DNA from: CAWHNT01 sp963830775 | Lineage (GTDB): Bacteria; Pseudomonadota; Alphaproteobacteria; Geminicoccales; Geminicoccaceae | Assembly: GCA_963830775.1 (NCBI GenBank) | Contig: CAWHNT010000047.1 | Coordinates: forward strand, 62,001-126,000 | DNA: 64,000 bases | Reading direction: 5' to 3' | Notes under the pieces: model-generated | What the model was told of the DNA's origin: nothing | What the model saw: the letters and a program-made list of their open reading frames with translations, nothing else | The model's database searches: none | Position numbers and translations under genes: made by a program | Shown here: positions 48,400-58,082 of the stretch, one piece after another | Numbering within the stretch: position 1 is the stretch's first letter | How the letters are laid out: every line of letters starts with the position of its first letter

Positions 48400-51277
48400 T
48401 TACGCCGCCACGATCCGGCAGAGCGTGGTCTTGGTCTCCTGCATCTGCGTCACCGAATCGTAGCCGTAGGTCTGGGCGGTGTTGGTCGATTCGCCGAGCA
48501 CGATGGGATCGGCACCCTCGGGGTACTTGTGGCGGAGGTCCTGGCCCTGGAACCAGCCGCCGAAGTGGAAGGGCATGAAGGCCACACCCTTGCCGACCCG
48601 CTCGGTGATCATCGCCATGACCTTGACCTTGCCGCCTTCGGGACCCTCGACCCAGACCATGGCCCCGTTGCGCACGCCGGCATTGTTGGCGTCGGTGGGG
48701 TTGATCTCGACGAACATGTTCTGCTGCAGCTCGGCCAGCCACGGGTTGGACCGGGTCTCGTCGCCGCCGCCCTCGTACTCGACCAGCCGCCCCGAGGTGA
48801 GGACGATCGGGAACGCCTCCGCGAAGTCCTTGTCCTGGATCGACTTGTAGAGCACCGGCAGGCGGTGGAGGCGGCGGTCGGCGTAGGTCGGGTACTGGGC
48901 CACGAGGTCGCGGCGCGGGGTGTAGAGCGGCTCGCGGTGGATCGGCACCGGGTCGGGGAAGTTCCAGACCACGCAGCGGGCCTTGGCGTTGCCGAAGGGT
49001 GCGCAGCCATGCAGGATCGAGACCCGCTGGATGCCGCCCGAGAGGTCGGTCTTCCAGTTGGCCTTGGGGCCGCCGACCTTGTCGATGATGGCGCGCTCGT
49101 CGGGGGTGAGGTCCTTGTCCCAGCCCAGGGCGATCAGCATCTCCATCGTGAATTCGGGATAGCCGTCCTCGATCTCCGAGCCCTTGGGCCAGCTCTCCTC
49201 GGCCAGCAGGTTCTCGCCGTTGCGCTCGACGCCGAAATTGGCACGGAAGCACAGGCCCCCGTCCTTCACCGGCAGCGAGGTGTCGTAGAGGTTGGCGGTG
49301 CCGGGGTGCTTCATCTCCGGCGGGCCCCAGCACGGCCAGGGCAGGCCGTAATAGTCGCCGTCGGCGGGGCCGCCCTTGGCGCGCAGCGTGGTGCGGTCGA
49401 AGGTCTGCTGGTTGGCCATGTGGAGCTTCATCCGCTCCGGCGACTGGCCGGTATAGCCGATGGTCCACATCCCGCGGTTCCACTCGCGGGTGATGTCCTC
49501 GACCAGGGGCTCCTCGCCCTCGACCTTGATATGCTTGCAGAGCTGTTCCGCGAAGCCGAACTTCTTCGCGAACAGGTACATGATCTCGTGGTCGGTCCTG
49601 GCCTCGAACAGCGGCTCGACCACCTTCTCGCGCCACTGCACCGAGCGGTTGCTGGCGGTCACCGAGCCCGAGGTCTCGAACTGGGTGGCGGCGGGGAGGA
49701 GATAGCAGCCGTCCTTGCGGTCGTGCAGCACGGCCGTGACGGTGGGGTAGGGGTCGATGACCACGAGAAGGTCGAGCTTCTCCATGGCCTTCTTGAGGTC
49801 GCCCTGGCGGGTCTGCGAGTTGGGCGCGTGGCCCCAGAAGACCATGGCGCGCAAGGGGTCCGGCTGCTCGATGTTCTCCTTGGCCTCGAGCACGCCGTCG
49901 GCCCAGCGCGAGACCGGGATGCCCGGCCGCTCCATCAGCGCCTTGTCCTTGAAGCGCTTGAGCATCCAGTCGTAGTCGACGTCCCAGACCCGGCCCCAGT
50001 GCTTCCAGGCACCTTCGGTGATGCCGTAATAGCCGGGCAGGGACTCGCTGGTGACGCCGAAGTCGGTGGCGCCTTGGACGTTGTCGTGGCCGCGGAAGAT
50101 GTTGGTGCCGCCGCCGGCCACGCCGACATTGCCCAGGATCAGCTGCAGGATCGAGGTGGCGCGGACATTGCTGTTGCCGATCGTGTGCTGGGTCTGGCCC
50201 ATGCACCAGATCGCCGTGGCCGGCTTGTTCTTGGCCAGGATCTCGGCCACGCGCCTGAGCTGCTCGCCCGGCACGCCGGTGACCCGCTCGGTCTCCTCAG
50301 GCGTCCACTTCTTCACCTCGGCGCGGACCTGGTCCATGCCCCAGACGCGCTTGCGGATATACTCCTTGTCCTCCCAGCCATTCTCGAAGATGTGCCAGGC
50401 AATGCCCCAGATCAGCGGGATGTCGGTGCCAGGGCGCAGGCGGACATATTCGTCGGCATGGGCGGCGGTGCGGGTGAAGCGCGGGTCGCAGACGATCAGG
50501 GGTGCGCCCTGCTCCTTGGCCTTGAGGAGATGCAGCAGCGAGACCGGGTGCGCCTCGGCGGGGTTGCCGCCGATGAGGAAGATCGCCTTGGAGTTGTGGA
50601 TGTCGTTGTAGGAGTTGGTCATCGCGCCGTAGCCCCAGGTATTGGCTACGCCGGCGACGGTGGTCGAGTGGCAGATGCGCGCCTGGTGGTCGACGTTGTT
50701 GGTACCCCAGAAGGCGGCGAACTTGCGGATCAGGTAGGCCTGCTCGTTGCTGTGCTTGGCCGAGCCCAGCCAGTAGACCGAATCGGGACCCGCCTTGTCG
50801 CGGATCTCCAGCATCTTGTCGCCGACCTCGTTGATCGCCTGCTCCCAGGAGATCCGTTCCCACTTTCCGGCGGTGAGCCGCATCGGGTACTTGAGGCGGC
50901 GCTCGCCATGGGCGTGCTCGCGCACCGAAGCGCCCTTGGCGCAGTGCGAGCCGAGGTTGAAGGGGCTGTCCCAGCCCGGCTCCTGGCCGACCCAGACGCC
51001 GTTCTGCACCTCGGCGATCACCGTGCAGCCGACCGAGCAGTGGGTGCAGACGGTCTTCCTGATCGTTACCGGCGCCCCGGGATGCGGGCGAGGGGATGTT
51101 GGGCTGCTCGGCCCTGGCCATCATCCCGCGGCCGAGCCCGGCCACGGCCGCGATGCCGCCGGCGGCGATGCCGGAGCGGCGCAGGAAGGCGCGCCGGTCG
51201 ACCGTGCCGGCGGTGCCCGCGGTGAGGCCGGCGGCGAGCGATGCGCGGGCCGTGCCGTTGCTCTTCTTCCTCAGCAT
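48400..51277 (-). CDS. fdhA: Formate dehydrogenase alpha subunit (molybdenum, cysteine type)
   Basis: About 958 residues with one frame change near 51080, between the N-terminal leader and the body. The leader has the Tat motif DRRAFLRRSGIAAGG, so the enzyme faces the periplasm. CTHCSVGC and SHCAKGAS bind the first [4Fe-4S] cluster. The active-site residue is Cys at about position 200 in RICHSTTVAG; no selenocysteine codon. Molybdopterin contacts include IFLIGGNPAEAHPVS and MPFHFGGWFQGQDLR. It oxidises formate to CO2. GGGAGGTG precedes the start at 51277. Central gene of the operon. Confidence 0.95.
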
Positions 51278-51299
51278 CAGAACACCTCCCGGCAACGGC

Positions 51300-51500
51300 T
51301 CAGAAACGCGCCAGCTCGTAATAGGTCCGCACGTGCGCGGTCTCGCGATAGCCCTGCTTTGAGGGCTTGCCGTCCGCCACCGCGGCTGCCGCCGGCTCCG
51401 CTCCGGCGACCGTGGCGGCGGCACCCGCAGCCGCACCCAGCCCCGCCAGCTTCAGGAACTGCCGGCGCTCCGTCTTCGGGGTCTCACGGTCCTGCCGCAT
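51300..51500 (-). CDS. Formate dehydrogenase region Tat-target protein
   Basis: A 66-residue protein with a twin-arginine motif in TERRQFLKLAGLGAAAGAAA followed by an AEPAAAA cleavage-like site, and a short conserved tail TAHVRTYYELARF. This matches the small Tat-target proteins (TIGR02811 type) found just upstream of FDH alpha genes. Function unknown; may help export or assemble the alpha-beta pair. It lies 14 bp after the TorD-like gene and 22 bp before fdhA. Confidence 0.85.
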   Translation of the reverse strand: MRQDRETPKTERRQFLKLAGLGAAAGAAATVAGAEPAAAAVADGKPSKQGYRETAHVRTYYELARF

Positions 51501-51514
51501 CGAAGCCTCCACCG

Positions 51515-52117
51515 TCAGTCCAGCATGGCGAACGCGGTCGCCTCCACGTCCATGAACAGGCGACCGAGCGTGCCGATGGGCAGATAGAGCCGCGACGCAC
51601 GCGCGCGCTCGAGGTCGGTGAAGAAGCGGGATGCCCAGGGGGCCAGATGGCGGTCGTAGAAGCGCCGCTGGGTGTCGAGATCGGCAGGCCCGTACTCGCC
51701 CTCGATCAGGCCGGCCATGACCTCGCACAAGGCGCCGATATGGTCCTCGGGATCGCGGTTGGCGTCGGCACGGCGCACGCCCAGGACCGCAAGGTCGGTG
51801 CGGAGCGCGGAGAGCGGCCGCTCGTTAAGGAACCCGGTCAGGTAGAAGGAGGCGTAGGGGACGAGCTCGCCGCGGCCGAGGCCGATAAAAAGCTCGTGAT
51901 ATTCCTGACGGGCAGCCTCGATGCCGGTCGCGGCGGCGAGCCTGGAGAGCGTGGCCAGAGCCTGGCCGATATCGCTCCCGTCACCCTTGAGACTGGCTGC
52001 GGCACAGAGGCTGGCCTCGTCCGGCAGGCCGGAGAGGAAGCGCGCCAGCAGGCGATACGGGTAAGCCCTGAGCAGCTCCTCGTCGCGATCGTCAGCTGGA
52101 AGTGCTGCTGTCGCCAT
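51515..52117 (-). CDS. TorD/DmsD-like molybdoenzyme chaperone
   Basis: A 200-residue all-helical chaperone. Typical blocks are RAYPYRLLARFLSGLPDE, then ARQEYHELFIGLGRGELVPY and ASFYLTGFLNERPLSALRTD, then PEDHIGALCEVMAGLIEGEY and FYDRHLAPWASRFFTDLER. Members bind Tat leaders and help insert the molybdenum cofactor before export; the probable client is the FdhA encoded downstream. The ATG lies inside the DUF3306 gene (26-bp overlap). Confidence 0.88.
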   Translation of the reverse strand: MATAALPADDRDEELLRAYPYRLLARFLSGLPDEASLCAAASLKGDGSDIGQALATLSRLAAATGIEAARQEYHELFIGLGRGELVPYASFYLTGFLNERPLSALRTDLAVLGVRRADANRDPEDHIGALCEVMAGLIEGEYGPADLDTQRRFYDRHLAPWASRFFTDLERARASRLYLPIGTLGRLFMDVEATAFAMLD

Positions 52118-52640
52118 TTCCGCTCTGGTTGTCGTCCGCCTGCCCGAGGGGCGGATCTCCCTGTGCCTGGAGCGACTCTAGAGCCCTTCCAGAAGGCGGG
52201 CAAGGCTCGCCTTGCTGGGCCCCAGCCTGTGGCTGGTCGGCTTCGAGCTGCTCCACCGCGTCGAGCATGCCGCGGCCCACGCGGTAGGCCGTGCGCAGGC
52301 CGGCGACGACGGTCGCCTTATCGGTGAAGTCGGCGGTGCAGTAGTAATCGTCGAGCCCGTCCAGGCTGTTGATGATCGGGTTCACGCGCCAGAGCCGGCG
52401 CAAGGCGTCGCGCCGCAGGTTGGTCGGCACGCCGGCCTGGAGGAAGGGTTTGAAGTCGGAATCGCCGGTCAGGGTGTCGAGGTCGGGCAGCTCGAGCTTG
52501 TCGTCGGGCAGCGGCGGCTGCTCGGGCTCGGGGGCTGCCGGCGGAGCCTCCGCGACCGGTGCCGGCAGCTCGGCATCCCGCGCCGCGAGCTTGCGCCGCG
52601 ACCAGCGGGCGAGGAAGCCGGCCTCGGTCTCGTCACTCAT
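52092..52640 (-). CDS. DUF3306 family protein
   Basis: A 182-residue protein. The N-terminus FLARWSRRKLAARDAEL is the family signature, followed by a Pro/Glu-rich linker, then LDTLTGDSDFKPFLQAGVPT and LRRLWRVNPIINSLDGLDDY. The last 45 residues are polar and low-complexity. The family is known only from formate dehydrogenase loci and has no assigned function. Overlaps DUF3305 by 8 bp and the TorD-like gene by 26 bp, so tightly co-translated. Confidence 0.88.
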   Translation of the reverse strand: MSDETEAGFLARWSRRKLAARDAELPAPVAEAPPAAPEPEQPPLPDDKLELPDLDTLTGDSDFKPFLQAGVPTNLRRDALRRLWRVNPIINSLDGLDDYYCTADFTDKATVVAGLRTAYRVGRGMLDAVEQLEADQPQAGAQQGEPCPPSGRALESLQAQGDPPLGQADDNQSGNGDSSTSS

Positions 52641-53151
52641 CGGGGGTTGCCTCTCCCACGCGCACGAAGTCGCTCGTCTCCCCGGCCGCCTTGTCCAGCC
52701 CCTTGCGCTTTCGCTTGTAGAAGGGCTGCTCGACATGATGCCGCTCGATGTACTCCTGCACCCAGGCGATCACCGCCGGCGGCATCGGCACGGGCTCCAC
52801 CTTGTCGTCACCAAACTCGGTGTGCGCCAGGGATTCGAAGGGCGAGGCCGTGACCTCGACCGGCAGGAGCGGGAACTCGCCCTCGACCGGCCGCATGACG
52901 ACATAGAGCATCGGCGGCTCGCCGGAGAGGTTGTAGCGGTAGTGCTCGGTCTCGGTGCGGTGCAGCTCGAGCGGCAGGGTGGCCGCGTGGTAGCGAGCCC
53001 AGCCCTCGCCGCGTGCGAGCTCGCGCCATGTCGCCGGCGGGGCACCCGGCATGACGTCGACGGGACGCCAGCGCTCCTTGGCCCAGCGGTGGGCTACCGC
53101 CTGACGCTCGACCACGATGCCGACGGCGATGCTGGCGCTGGACTCGGTCAC
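52633..53151 (-). CDS. DUF3305 family protein
   Basis: A 172-residue protein starting with GTG at 53151. Conserved parts are VGIVVERQAVAHRWAKERWR and PVDVMPG, LHRTETEHYRYNLSGEPPML, and YIERHHVEQPFYKRKRKGLD. DUF3305 is regularly paired with DUF3306 upstream of FDH genes in proteobacteria. Its function is not known; a role in FDH assembly is inferred from neighbourhood. First gene of the FDH operon as seen here; the BrnTA pair ends 11 bp upstream. Confidence 0.88.
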   Translation of the reverse strand: MTESSASIAVGIVVERQAVAHRWAKERWRPVDVMPGAPPATWRELARGEGWARYHAATLPLELHRTETEHYRYNLSGEPPMLYVVMRPVEGEFPLLPVEVTASPFESLAHTEFGDDKVEPVPMPPAVIAWVQEYIERHHVEQPFYKRKRKGLDKAAGETSDFVRVGEATPDE

Positions 53152-53161
53152 GGGTGAGGGG

Positions 53162-53533
53162 TCAGCCGGATTTGCGCGCAGCGACGTAGGCACGAAGCAC
53201 GGCATTGATGGTGCTCTGATAGTCGCGGCCCTGGCTTCGGAACCAGGCCAGCACGTCACGGTCGAGCTGCATTCTGACCCGCGCCTTCGGCGAGGGATGC
53301 ACAAGCTCGGCCCGGTCGAAGAAGGTGGGATCGTTGCCGGGATCCTCCGGGTCATCGGCTATCGCAGCTGCCAGCTCGACCTCGCTGACAGCATCCACGC
53401 GGGCCCAGTCCGAGGCGCCCGGAGCAGGACGATAGCTGCCATCCGCCTGCTCCAGGAGCACCTGGCCGTCAGCGGTGAGGACCGCCCGGGTCGTCTGACC
53501 AGTATCGGGCATATCGCTGCTGCTCCCTTGCAT
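53162..53533 (-). CDS. brnA: BrnA-type antitoxin
   Basis: A 123-residue protein. The C-terminal ribbon-helix-helix region KARVRMQLDRDVLAWFRSQG, followed by RDYQSTINAVLRAYVAARK, is the BrnA hallmark that binds DNA; the N-terminal half neutralises the toxin. It overlaps the toxin gene by 65 bp. A second start at 53512 has GGGAGC upstream and may be the real one. Confidence 0.9.
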   Translation of the reverse strand: MQGSSSDMPDTGQTTRAVLTADGQVLLEQADGSYRPAPGASDWARVDAVSEVELAAAIADDPEDPGNDPTFFDRAELVHPSPKARVRMQLDRDVLAWFRSQGRDYQSTINAVLRAYVAARKSG

Positions 53534-53765
53534 TGGCCTTACGCGCGGAGATCAGCCGTCGCGCCCTGCCGCGCCATGTCCAGGTGATATGGAGCAGCCG
53601 CCCGCGCATGGGCACCAGGAGGACGGAGCGGAACTCGCCATAGTCGCACCGCGTGTCGGCGAACTCCACCCTTGCCGGCTCTGCGAACGCCTCGAGCACG
53701 TCAGCAAAGTCGATCCCGTGCTTGGCCAGATTCCGCTGCCGCTTGGCTTCATCCCACTCGAACAC
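53469..53765 (-). CDS. brnT: BrnT-type ribonuclease toxin
   Basis: A 98-residue protein starting with GTG: FEWDEAKRQRNLAKHGIDFA, then DVLEAFAEPARVEFADTR, RSVLLVPMRGRLLHITWTWR and RRLISARKANAREQQRY. These are all hallmarks of BrnT, an RNase of the RelE-like fold that arrests growth unless bound by BrnA. Toxin-first order is usual for this pair. Confidence 0.92.
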   Translation of the reverse strand: MFEWDEAKRQRNLAKHGIDFADVLEAFAEPARVEFADTRCDYGEFRSVLLVPMRGRLLHITWTWRGRARRLISARKANAREQQRYARYWSDDPGGPHR

Positions 53766-53929
53766 TCAACCACCATGCCGGATGCCGTTCGGGTAGGCCA
53801 GCATGGCTGCAGCTTGCTCGCCCGAGATGCGATCCCTATACCCTACCATCGCGCGAGCGAATGACCATGGGCGGGCGGGATGAGCTGTTCCGATGCGGGA
53901 ATGCTGCGGGCTGGGGGCGAGGCCGGTTG

Positions 53930-54178
53930 ATGCCGCAGCTCAACGTCGGCACGCTCGTCAAGCTGCTGATCGCCTCGCTCGTCGTCGGCATGATCATGGC
54001 GTTCCTCGGCGTCACGCCTCGTGACGTGCTGGGCTACGTCACCGGGTTCGCCAACGAGGCCATGAACAATGCCGCGGCCTGGGCCGGGTCGGCGATCTCG
54101 TATGTGCTTCTGGGGGCCGTGATCGTGATCCCGATCTGGCTCTTGAGCGTGCTGTTCAAGACGTTCAATCGGCGCTGA
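53930..54178 (+). CDS. Small two-helix membrane protein (DUF6460-like)
   Basis: An 82-residue protein with two membrane helices (LLIASLVVGMIMAFLGV and VLLGAVIVIPIWLLSVLF) separated by TPRDVLGYVTGFANEAMNNA. The N-terminus MPQLNVGTLVKLLI matches small proteins of the DUF6460 type common in alphaproteobacteria. Role unknown. The ATG at 53930 follows a purine-rich GGGGGCGAGG stretch. The 163 bases before it hold nothing recognised. Confidence 0.7.
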   Translation: MPQLNVGTLVKLLIASLVVGMIMAFLGVTPRDVLGYVTGFANEAMNNAAAWAGSAISYVLLGAVIVIPIWLLSVLFKTFNRR

Positions 54179-54184
54179 AGCGGT

Positions 54185-54500
54185 TCAGCCCGCCTGGTGC
54201 TCAGCGGGCGCGGCGTGGCTCCGGGCATAGGCCCTGAGCACGTCTGCCATCCGTCCGATATAATTGTCGCCATCTGCCTGAAAGAACGCCACAGTCTCCG
54301 GGTCAAGCTGCAGCCAGAATCGTCATGACCACCCGACGCGCGTCCCCGCGTCGGGCACCATCTCGAGCGTTACGCCACGAAATCCTCATCGGGCTCGATC
54401 TCCGGTGCGTCAGGCGCCTGTCCCTCCCGGACAAGTCCGATTGGCCCGCATGCGTTCAATGTCCTCGAGTCGAATATACCTTGGTCTCTTGGTCCGGCAT
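54185..54500 (-). pseudogene. Decayed BrnA-like antitoxin
   Basis: Reading three minus frames in turn gives IRLEDIERMRANRTCPGGTG, DAPEIEPDEDF, and then RFWLQLDPETVAFFQADGDN with YIGRMADVLRAYARSH, the order seen in BrnA-like antitoxins of the DAPEI-containing type. The frame breaks near 54380 and 54325. No toxin gene accompanies it. It lies 0.4 kb from the intact brnTA pair. Confidence 0.55.
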
Positions 54501-54588
54501 CGATCTTCGCATCCTGTTGAGAACAGCCAGTCGGCGACGCATCTCATCGTTGCGACGAACGCTGGAGCTATCCCGTGCGTAAGCAAGC

Positions 54589-56532
54589 CTACTGCGTCAG
54601 CCGCCCGAACGTCTTCTCCACTACGTCCAGCAACCAATCGAGGCCGTTCTCGGCGGTCTGGCGGACCACCTCCGGCACTTGGTCGACCTGGGCCACGAAG
54701 GGGGCGGGCTTGGGGGTGGCCAGCATGACCTCCTTCCAGACATAGGCGGGGATGGTGCTGCCGGAGACGCCCTTCATGGGCTTGGCCTCGTCGTTGCCGA
54801 CCCACACCCCGGCTATGTAGTCGCCGGAGAAGCCCACGAACCAGGCATCGCGGGCGGCGTTGGTGGTGCCGGTCTTGCCGGCGGCCCGGCGCTCGCCCAG
54901 CTTGGCGGCTCTGCCGGTGCCGTTCTCGACCACGCCCACCATCAGCTCCTGCATCAGCGCGTCGGTGCGGCGCTCGATCACCCGCACCTCGGAAGGCTCG
55001 TGCCGGTAGAGGCTGCGGCCGCCGGCATCGGCGACGTCGCTTACCCCGTAGGCCGGGCGGCGGACGCCGCCGGCGGCGATCGGCTGGTAGGCGCTGGTGA
55101 GCTCGAGCAGGCTGACCTCGAAGGTGCCCAGCGCCAGCGAGGGTACGGGCTCGAGCGGCGAGGTGATGCCCAGGCGGCGGGCCATCTCCACCACCTTCTT
55201 CCGGCCGGTGCGCTCGCTCATCAGCACGGCCACGGTATTGATCGATTCGGCGAAGGCCTGGGCGGCGGTGACGTTGCCCAGATACTTGCCGCTGTAGTTG
55301 CGCGGCTCCCAGTCGCCGATGCGGACCGGGCGGTCGGTGTAGACGGTCTCGGGGGCGAGGCCCTCCTCGAGGGCCGCCAGATAGACGAAGGGCTTGAAGG
55401 CGGAGCCGGGCTGGCGGCGGGCGTCGGTGGCGCGGTTGAAGGCGGACTGGCGGTAGGAGCGGCCGCCGACCATGGCGCGGATGGCGCCGTTCATGTCCAG
55501 GACGACGACCGCCGCCTGGGTGGCGCCGCGCGCCTCGGACTTGGGGCCGATGATCTTGTCGAGCGCACCTTGTGCCGCCTTCTGGATGGCGGGGTCGATG
55601 GTGGTGCGGACCACGAGGTCGCGGTCGGCTTCGCCCAATTGCTTCTGCAGGCCATTCAGCGCCCAGTCGACGAAGTGGCCGGCGAGCACGGTCTCGGCAT
55701 CCGGCGCGACACGGGCCGGGCGCATGCGGGCGGCTACGGCCTCGTCGGGCGTGATGGAGCCGGCATCGACCATGCGCTCCAGGACCACGGTGGCGCGGTC
55801 GCGGGCCTGGTCGAGGTCGTTGGTGGGGGCGTAGCGGGAGGGGGCCTTGAGCAGGCCGGCGATCATCGCGGCCTCGGGCAGGCTGACGTCGCGGGCGGGC
55901 TTGGCGAAGTAGCGCTGGGCCGCGGCCTCGACCCCGAAGGCACCGGCACCGAAATAGACCCGGTTGAGGTAGATGGTGAGGATCTGCTCCTTGCTGAGCT
56001 GGGTCTCGAGCCAGATGGCGTAGACCAGCTCCTCCAGCTTGCGGCGGAAGGAGCGCTCGTTGTTGAGGTAGAGGTTCTTCACCAGCTGCTGGGTGATCGT
56101 GCTGCCGCCCTCGACGATGCCGCCGGCGCGGAAGTTGGCCAGCGTGGCGCGGGCGAGGCCGAACACGTCGACGCCGAAATGGCGCCAGAAGCGGGCATCC
56201 TCGGTGGCGATCACGGCCTTCACGAGGAAGGGCGAGATCTCCTTGAGCTCGACATAGCGTGCCCCGCGCGTGCCGCGGCGGGCGAGCGTGCTGCCGTCCG
56301 AGGCCAGGACCGTGATGGTGGGCTGCTCGCTCTCGGCCCGGAGCTCGCGCGGGTCGGGCAGCTCGGGGGCGAAGACGTAGAAGAGGAGCACCCAGCCGAT
56401 CAGGCCGGCCAGGACCGCACCCACGGCGAGGCGCTGCAGCCAGCCCAGGAGGCCCGGGCCGCTCGGGCGGCGCTCGCGCTGCTGCCGGGGCGGCTCCGGC
56501 ATACCGGGCCGGCGCGTGGGCAGGTTCCTCAT
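54589..56532 (-). CDS. Penicillin-binding protein 1A family, bifunctional
   Basis: A 647-residue cell-wall synthase with one N-terminal membrane helix at about residues 37-57. The GT51 transglycosylase domain has VIATEDARFWRHFGVD (catalytic Glu) and EGGSTITQQLVKNLYLNNE. The transpeptidase domain has the SxxK motif in QPGSAFKPFVYLAAL, SxN in FAESINTVAVLMSERTGR and KTGT in AGKTGTTNAARDAWFVGF. Shorter than E. coli PBP1A because it lacks the OB insert. Transcribed away from fdhD. Confidence 0.94.
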   Translation of the reverse strand: MRNLPTRRPGMPEPPRQQRERRPSGPGLLGWLQRLAVGAVLAGLIGWVLLFYVFAPELPDPRELRAESEQPTITVLASDGSTLARRGTRGARYVELKEISPFLVKAVIATEDARFWRHFGVDVFGLARATLANFRAGGIVEGGSTITQQLVKNLYLNNERSFRRKLEELVYAIWLETQLSKEQILTIYLNRVYFGAGAFGVEAAAQRYFAKPARDVSLPEAAMIAGLLKAPSRYAPTNDLDQARDRATVVLERMVDAGSITPDEAVAARMRPARVAPDAETVLAGHFVDWALNGLQKQLGEADRDLVVRTTIDPAIQKAAQGALDKIIGPKSEARGATQAAVVVLDMNGAIRAMVGGRSYRQSAFNRATDARRQPGSAFKPFVYLAALEEGLAPETVYTDRPVRIGDWEPRNYSGKYLGNVTAAQAFAESINTVAVLMSERTGRKKVVEMARRLGITSPLEPVPSLALGTFEVSLLELTSAYQPIAAGGVRRPAYGVSDVADAGGRSLYRHEPSEVRVIERRTDALMQELMVGVVENGTGRAAKLGERRAAGKTGTTNAARDAWFVGFSGDYIAGVWVGNDEAKPMKGVSGSTIPAYVWKEVMLATPKPAPFVAQVDQVPEVVRQTAENGLDWLLDVVEKTFGRLTQ

Positions 56533-56588
56533 GCCGATGGAAGCTCCTATCTCAGGCCTGTCGCCACTTATGCCGCGAACGGGCCCGC

Positions 56589-57467
56589 ATGCGCACGCCT
56601 TTGCTTCTGCCCGACCCCGATGACCCGCGGCTCACCCAGCCCGTCACGGGCATCGACCAGGAAGGCCGCGCGGTCGAGGCCGCGATCGTCCACGAGCGGC
56701 CGCTGACCCTGTTCCTGAACGGGCAGGAGATCGTCACCATGATGACGATCGGCGACCACCCCGAGTACCTGGCTTTGGGGTACCTGCTGAACCAGAACAT
56801 GCTGCGGCCGGACGACGAGGTGACGGGGATCGAGCATGACGAGGAGCTCGAGCTCGTGGTCGTCCGCACAAGGCGCCAGACCGACTACGAGGCCAAGCTG
56901 CAGAAGAAGGTCCGCACCTCCGGGTGCGCGCAGGGGACCGTGTTCGGCGACCTGATGGAGCGGTTCGACCAGGTGCGGCTGCCGGCCAGCGCCGTGCTGC
57001 GGACTTCCTGGCTCTACAGCCTGGGCCGGCAGATCAACACCACGCGCTCGCTCTACCTGAAGGCCGGTGCGATCCACGGCTGCTGCCTGTGCGAGGAGGA
57101 CCAGCTCATCCTCTACATGGAGGATGTCGGGAGGCACAACGCGGTCGACAAGATCGCCGGCTACATGTTCCGGCACGGGCTGGGGCCGGAGGGCAAGATC
57201 TTCTACACCACCGGCCGGCTGACCTCGGAGATGGTGATCAAGACGGTGCAGATGGGCATCCCGATCCTGATCTCGCGCTCAGGGTTCACGGCCTGGGGGG
57301 TGGAGCTGGCAAGGCGTGCCAACCTGACGCTGATCGGGCGGGCGAAGGGGAAGCGGTTCCTGGCGCTGGCGGGGACGGAGCGGATCGTGTTCGACGCCGA
57401 CCCGCATCACCAGCCCGAGGAGGAGCGGCGGTACGGGCGCAAGGGTGCGCAGGACGAGGCGGCGTGA
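56589..57467 (+). CDS. fdhD: Formate dehydrogenase accessory sulfurtransferase FdhD
   Basis: A 292-residue protein that transfers sulfur to the molybdenum cofactor of formate dehydrogenase. Key blocks are ERPLTLFLNGQEIVTMMTIG, LALGYLLNQNML, TSGCAQGTVFGDLMERFDQ, VGRHNAVDKIAGYMFRHGL and TTGRLTSEMVIKTVQMG. In the cysteine loop only one Cys is seen (GCAQG), as in other non-enterobacterial FdhDs. The neighbouring gene is mobA, coupled by a GTGA overlap. Its client is the FdhA encoded 6 kb upstream. Confidence 0.95.
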   Translation: MRTPLLLPDPDDPRLTQPVTGIDQEGRAVEAAIVHERPLTLFLNGQEIVTMMTIGDHPEYLALGYLLNQNMLRPDDEVTGIEHDEELELVVVRTRRQTDYEAKLQKKVRTSGCAQGTVFGDLMERFDQVRLPASAVLRTSWLYSLGRQINTTRSLYLKAGAIHGCCLCEEDQLILYMEDVGRHNAVDKIAGYMFRHGLGPEGKIFYTTGRLTSEMVIKTVQMGIPILISRSGFTAWGVELARRANLTLIGRAKGKRFLALAGTERIVFDADPHHQPEEERRYGRKGAQDEAA

Positions 57468-58082
57468 GCGAGGTTGCAGGGCTGCTGCTGGCGGGTGGCT
57501 TGGCGCGCCGGATGGGCGGCGGGGACAAGTGCCTGACGCGGCTCGGCGGGCGGACGCTGCTGGAGCTGGTGCTCGAGCGGATACGGCCGCAGGTCGGCGC
57601 CCTGGTGCTCAACGCCAACGGCGATCCGGCGCGGTTCGCGGCGTATGGCCTGCCTGTGGTGGCCGACAGCGTGCCGGGGTTCGCGGGGCCGCTCGCGGGC
57701 GTGCTGGCGGGGATGGAGTGGGCGGCGGCGGAAGCGCCCGCGGTCCGGTACGTGGTCAGCATCGCGACGGACACGCCGTTCTTTCCGGCGGATCTCGTCG
57801 CGCGGCTGCATGGAGCCGGTCGAGCGGGGTGGGGCGGAGATCGCCTGTGCCGCGTCGGGTGGGCGGACGCATCCGGTGTTCGCGCTGTGGCCGGTGAGCC
57901 TCGCGGGCGAGCTGCGGCGGGCGCTGGTGGACGAGGGGATGCGGAAGATCGACCGCTGGACGGCGCGCTATCGGACGGTGGCGGTCGAGTTCGGTAGCGA
58001 GCCGTTCGATCCGTTCTTCAACCTGAACACGCCCGAGGATCTGGCCCTGGCCGAAGAGCTGCTGCGTGGGCGGACGGCGTGA
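57464..58082 (+). pseudogene. mobA: Molybdenum cofactor guanylyltransferase, one frameshift
   Basis: About 206 residues when joined. It starts at GTG inside the fdhD stop. The nucleotide-binding motif GLLLAGGLARRMGGGDKCL is at the N-terminus, then GPLAGVLAGMEWAAAEAP, VSIATDTPFFPADLVARLHG, and, after a frame change near 57815, ASGGRTHPVFALWPVSLAGE and FFNLNTPEDLALAEELL. MobA attaches GMP to molybdopterin to make the bis-MGD cofactor needed by FdhA. The stop overlaps the rarD start. Confidence 0.9.

Noticed and set aside
50650..50700. Selenocysteine in FdhA
   Set aside because: The active-site codon is TGC (Cys) in RICHSTT, with no in-frame TGA there.
48529..51225. An 898-codon plus-strand ORF
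   Set aside because: Antisense of fdhA; composition only, no motif.
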